NCBI GenBank assembly: GCA_023269365.1
Contig: JAHFTN010000023.1
Location: 1 to 14,618, forward strand
Source of the DNA: Chlamydiota bacterium
Lineage (GTDB): Bacteria > Chlamydiota > Chlamydiia > Chlamydiales > Rhabdochlamydiaceae
Length of the DNA stretch: 14,618 bases
Direction: 5' to 3'
Part shown: one piece after another, positions 13,572 to 14,618 of the stretch
Layout of the letters: each line of letters begins with the position of its first letter
Numbering within the stretch: the first letter of the stretch is position 1
Made by a program: the position numbers and the translations under genes
Notes under the pieces: generated by a model
Told to the model about the DNA's origin: nothing
Database searches by the model: none
Seen by the model: only the letters and a program-made list of their open reading frames with translations

Positions 13572-14618
13572 TTATACAGTGTCTTTTAAGAGAGTTACAT
13601 AAGTATGAGCAATACCTGTACGATGATCGGGGATGATTCCTGTAAGTTTGACCTCGCTTAGTATCTCGCTGGGATTTTTTGCATTGCAGATGTAAAAGTA
13701 GCTAGTAGTTTTTATCGAAACAATCCCCTCATTTACGCTCAATTTTGTCGAGGCAGATCTTGTCGGGTCAGGTCGGGTTCTATCTTGCCTTGGCAGGTAA
13801 TTGAGAGATTCTGTACCATTATTTATGAATGAACATAAACTCTGATAAGAGTCAGCATAAATTCCTTGCTGGAGACAAGCAGAAATTTTTTCGATCTCCT
13901 CTTCAGAAATCTTTTTTTCTCTTAAAAAGGTTTTATAGAGTTCCATCCCTTCTTTAACAGAGGGTGTTTGTTCTTGTAATTTTGTATTTCCCAGGTAAAT
14001 AGTGCCTCGATTCCAATCTGCTTTAATCTGATCTTCTAGCTCTTCTTTTGACTTAAAGCCTTTAAAAATATCTTCTATTATATTTATTTTCTTGGGATTT
14101 GGGAGTTCCATAGTTCGAACTTCTACGGGGAGCCCTATATTAATTGTAAATAGGGGTGGGTTCTTCTCTGCAGTGAGGAAAAATGCGGGGAGATTTTCTG
14201 AATAGAGGGGTGGTTCTTCTTCCACAGAGGGATCTTCATCTGAAATGTCTGCAGTATTATTTATATTGTCTAAAACAGGGGGCTTATACGCAGAAGCAAA
14301 GATACCTGGCAAGAGCAGTCCCGCTTGGGTGTCCGGTGGGGTGAATTGAAATCTGTGTTGGTTGAGTATTCCCTTTAGATCTTGGGGCAAAGAAGAGGGA
14401 TCAGACACTTTTAACACACAGCGCCCCAATCCCGTTGTATGGTCATCGATGATTCCTGTTAATTCCATTTTACAAAGGGGCTTGCAGCTCTCTTTGTCCA
14501 CAATCTGGTAAAAGCAAGAAAATTCGATGGTTGCAATTCCCCCTTTTGCAGATACCGTCGTGCGTGCTAGGGGCTTTGTATTATCTGCTATGGGGACATA
14601 CTTTGGCCTTAGAGCCTC
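13572..14618 (-). CDS. Repeat-containing protein of unknown function, 5' end outside window
   Basis: The reading frame is open from the stop at 13572 to the right edge (348 residues visible). A GTG at 14501 could be taken as a start, but the frame continues upstream with related sequence, so the true start is outside the window. About 45 residues occur twice: near the edge (SAKGGIATIEFSCFY ... ELTGIIDDHTTG, across that GTG) and at the C-terminus (SVNEGIVSIKTTSYFY ... KLTGIIPDHRTG). The shared pattern is G-I-x-x-I then F-Y then L-T-G-I-I-x-D-H-x-T-G. Between the copies are an acidic, proline-rich stretch, a lysine/glutamate helix region and a short basic patch RQDRTRPDPTR. There is no membrane segment or enzyme motif. 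I do not recognise the family. It lies 70 bases upstream of dnaN in the same direction. Confidence 0.7.
   Translation of the reverse strand, partial: EALRPKYVPIADNTKPLARTTVSAKGGIATIEFSCFYQIVDKESCKPLCKMELTGIIDDHTTGLGRCVLKVSDPSSLPQDLKGILNQHRFQFTPPDTQAGLLLPGIFASAYKPPVLDNINNTADISDEDPSVEEEPPLYSENLPAFFLTAEKNPPLFTINIGLPVEVRTMELPNPKKINIIEDIFKGFKSKEELEDQIKADWNRGTIYLGNTKLQEQTPSVKEGMELYKTFLREKKISEEEIEKISACLQQGIYADSYQSLCSFINNGTESLNYLPRQDRTRPDPTRSASTKLSVNEGIVSIKTTSYFYICNAKNPSEILSEVKLTGIIPDHRTGIAHTYVTLLKDTV

Noticed and set aside
13763..13778. GTCGGGT/GGTCGGGT near-repeat in the gene upstream of dnaN, as a phase-variable microsatellite
   Set aside because: There are only two units, in frame, encoding a short basic patch; too few copies for slippage-based switching.

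Overview
The window looks like a piece of a chromosome from a chlamydia-related bacterium (phylum Chlamydiota, probably one of the amoeba-associated or 'environmental' families). The reasons are a beta-clamp gene (dnaN) closely followed by recF, a small SET-domain protein of the size of chlamydial NUE/cpnSET, a PiT phosphate transporter, a small two-helix protein with the bilobed hydrophobic profile of chlamydial inclusion-membrane proteins, and several secreted or membrane proteins with no familiar bacterial name. The assignment is inference from gene content; there is no rRNA or other definitive marker.

Layout. 1-351 (minus) is the 5' part of a histidine-phosphatase-family gene. A 166-base nested palindrome separates it from a divergent SET-domain gene (558-1187, plus). 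That gene converges on and overlaps a small two-TM gene (1179-1472, minus). From 7553 down to 1621 everything is on the minus strand: first a secreted protein with two beta-sandwich-like segments, then five paralogous genes holding six copies of a protein-kinase-like domain. The five overlap end to end (ATGA overlaps or longer) and must be transcribed together. At 7747-9818 (plus) is a visibly AT-rich two-gene operon, an EamA-type exporter and an ATP-grasp ligase with a TAATG junction, followed by a PiT phosphate transporter (9907-10905). From the right edge to 10923 (minus) run a partial gene with a repeated ~45-residue module, dnaN, a 94-residue AlbA_2/winged-helix miniprotein, and recF.

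How the parts relate. dnaN and recF are replication/repair housekeeping genes; dnaN has a leader that can fold its own ribosome binding site into a stem. The ligase/exporter pair suggests synthesis and export of a small amide-linked molecule. The most unusual block is the kinase-like array. Each gene has one N-terminal hydrophobic segment followed by a conserved T-x-G-F motif, then a domain with recognisable glycine loop, lysine, D-x(4-5)-N and I-D-x-G motifs. The family is not one I can name, and its topology would place the domain outside the cytoplasm or in a membrane reached by secretion.

Several intergenic gaps carry palindromic elements with a shared core (CTCGACTTTGC or its complement), possibly a dispersed miniature repeat family. 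No tRNA, rRNA, CRISPR array or transposase was seen, and no gap between genes exceeds about 210 bases.
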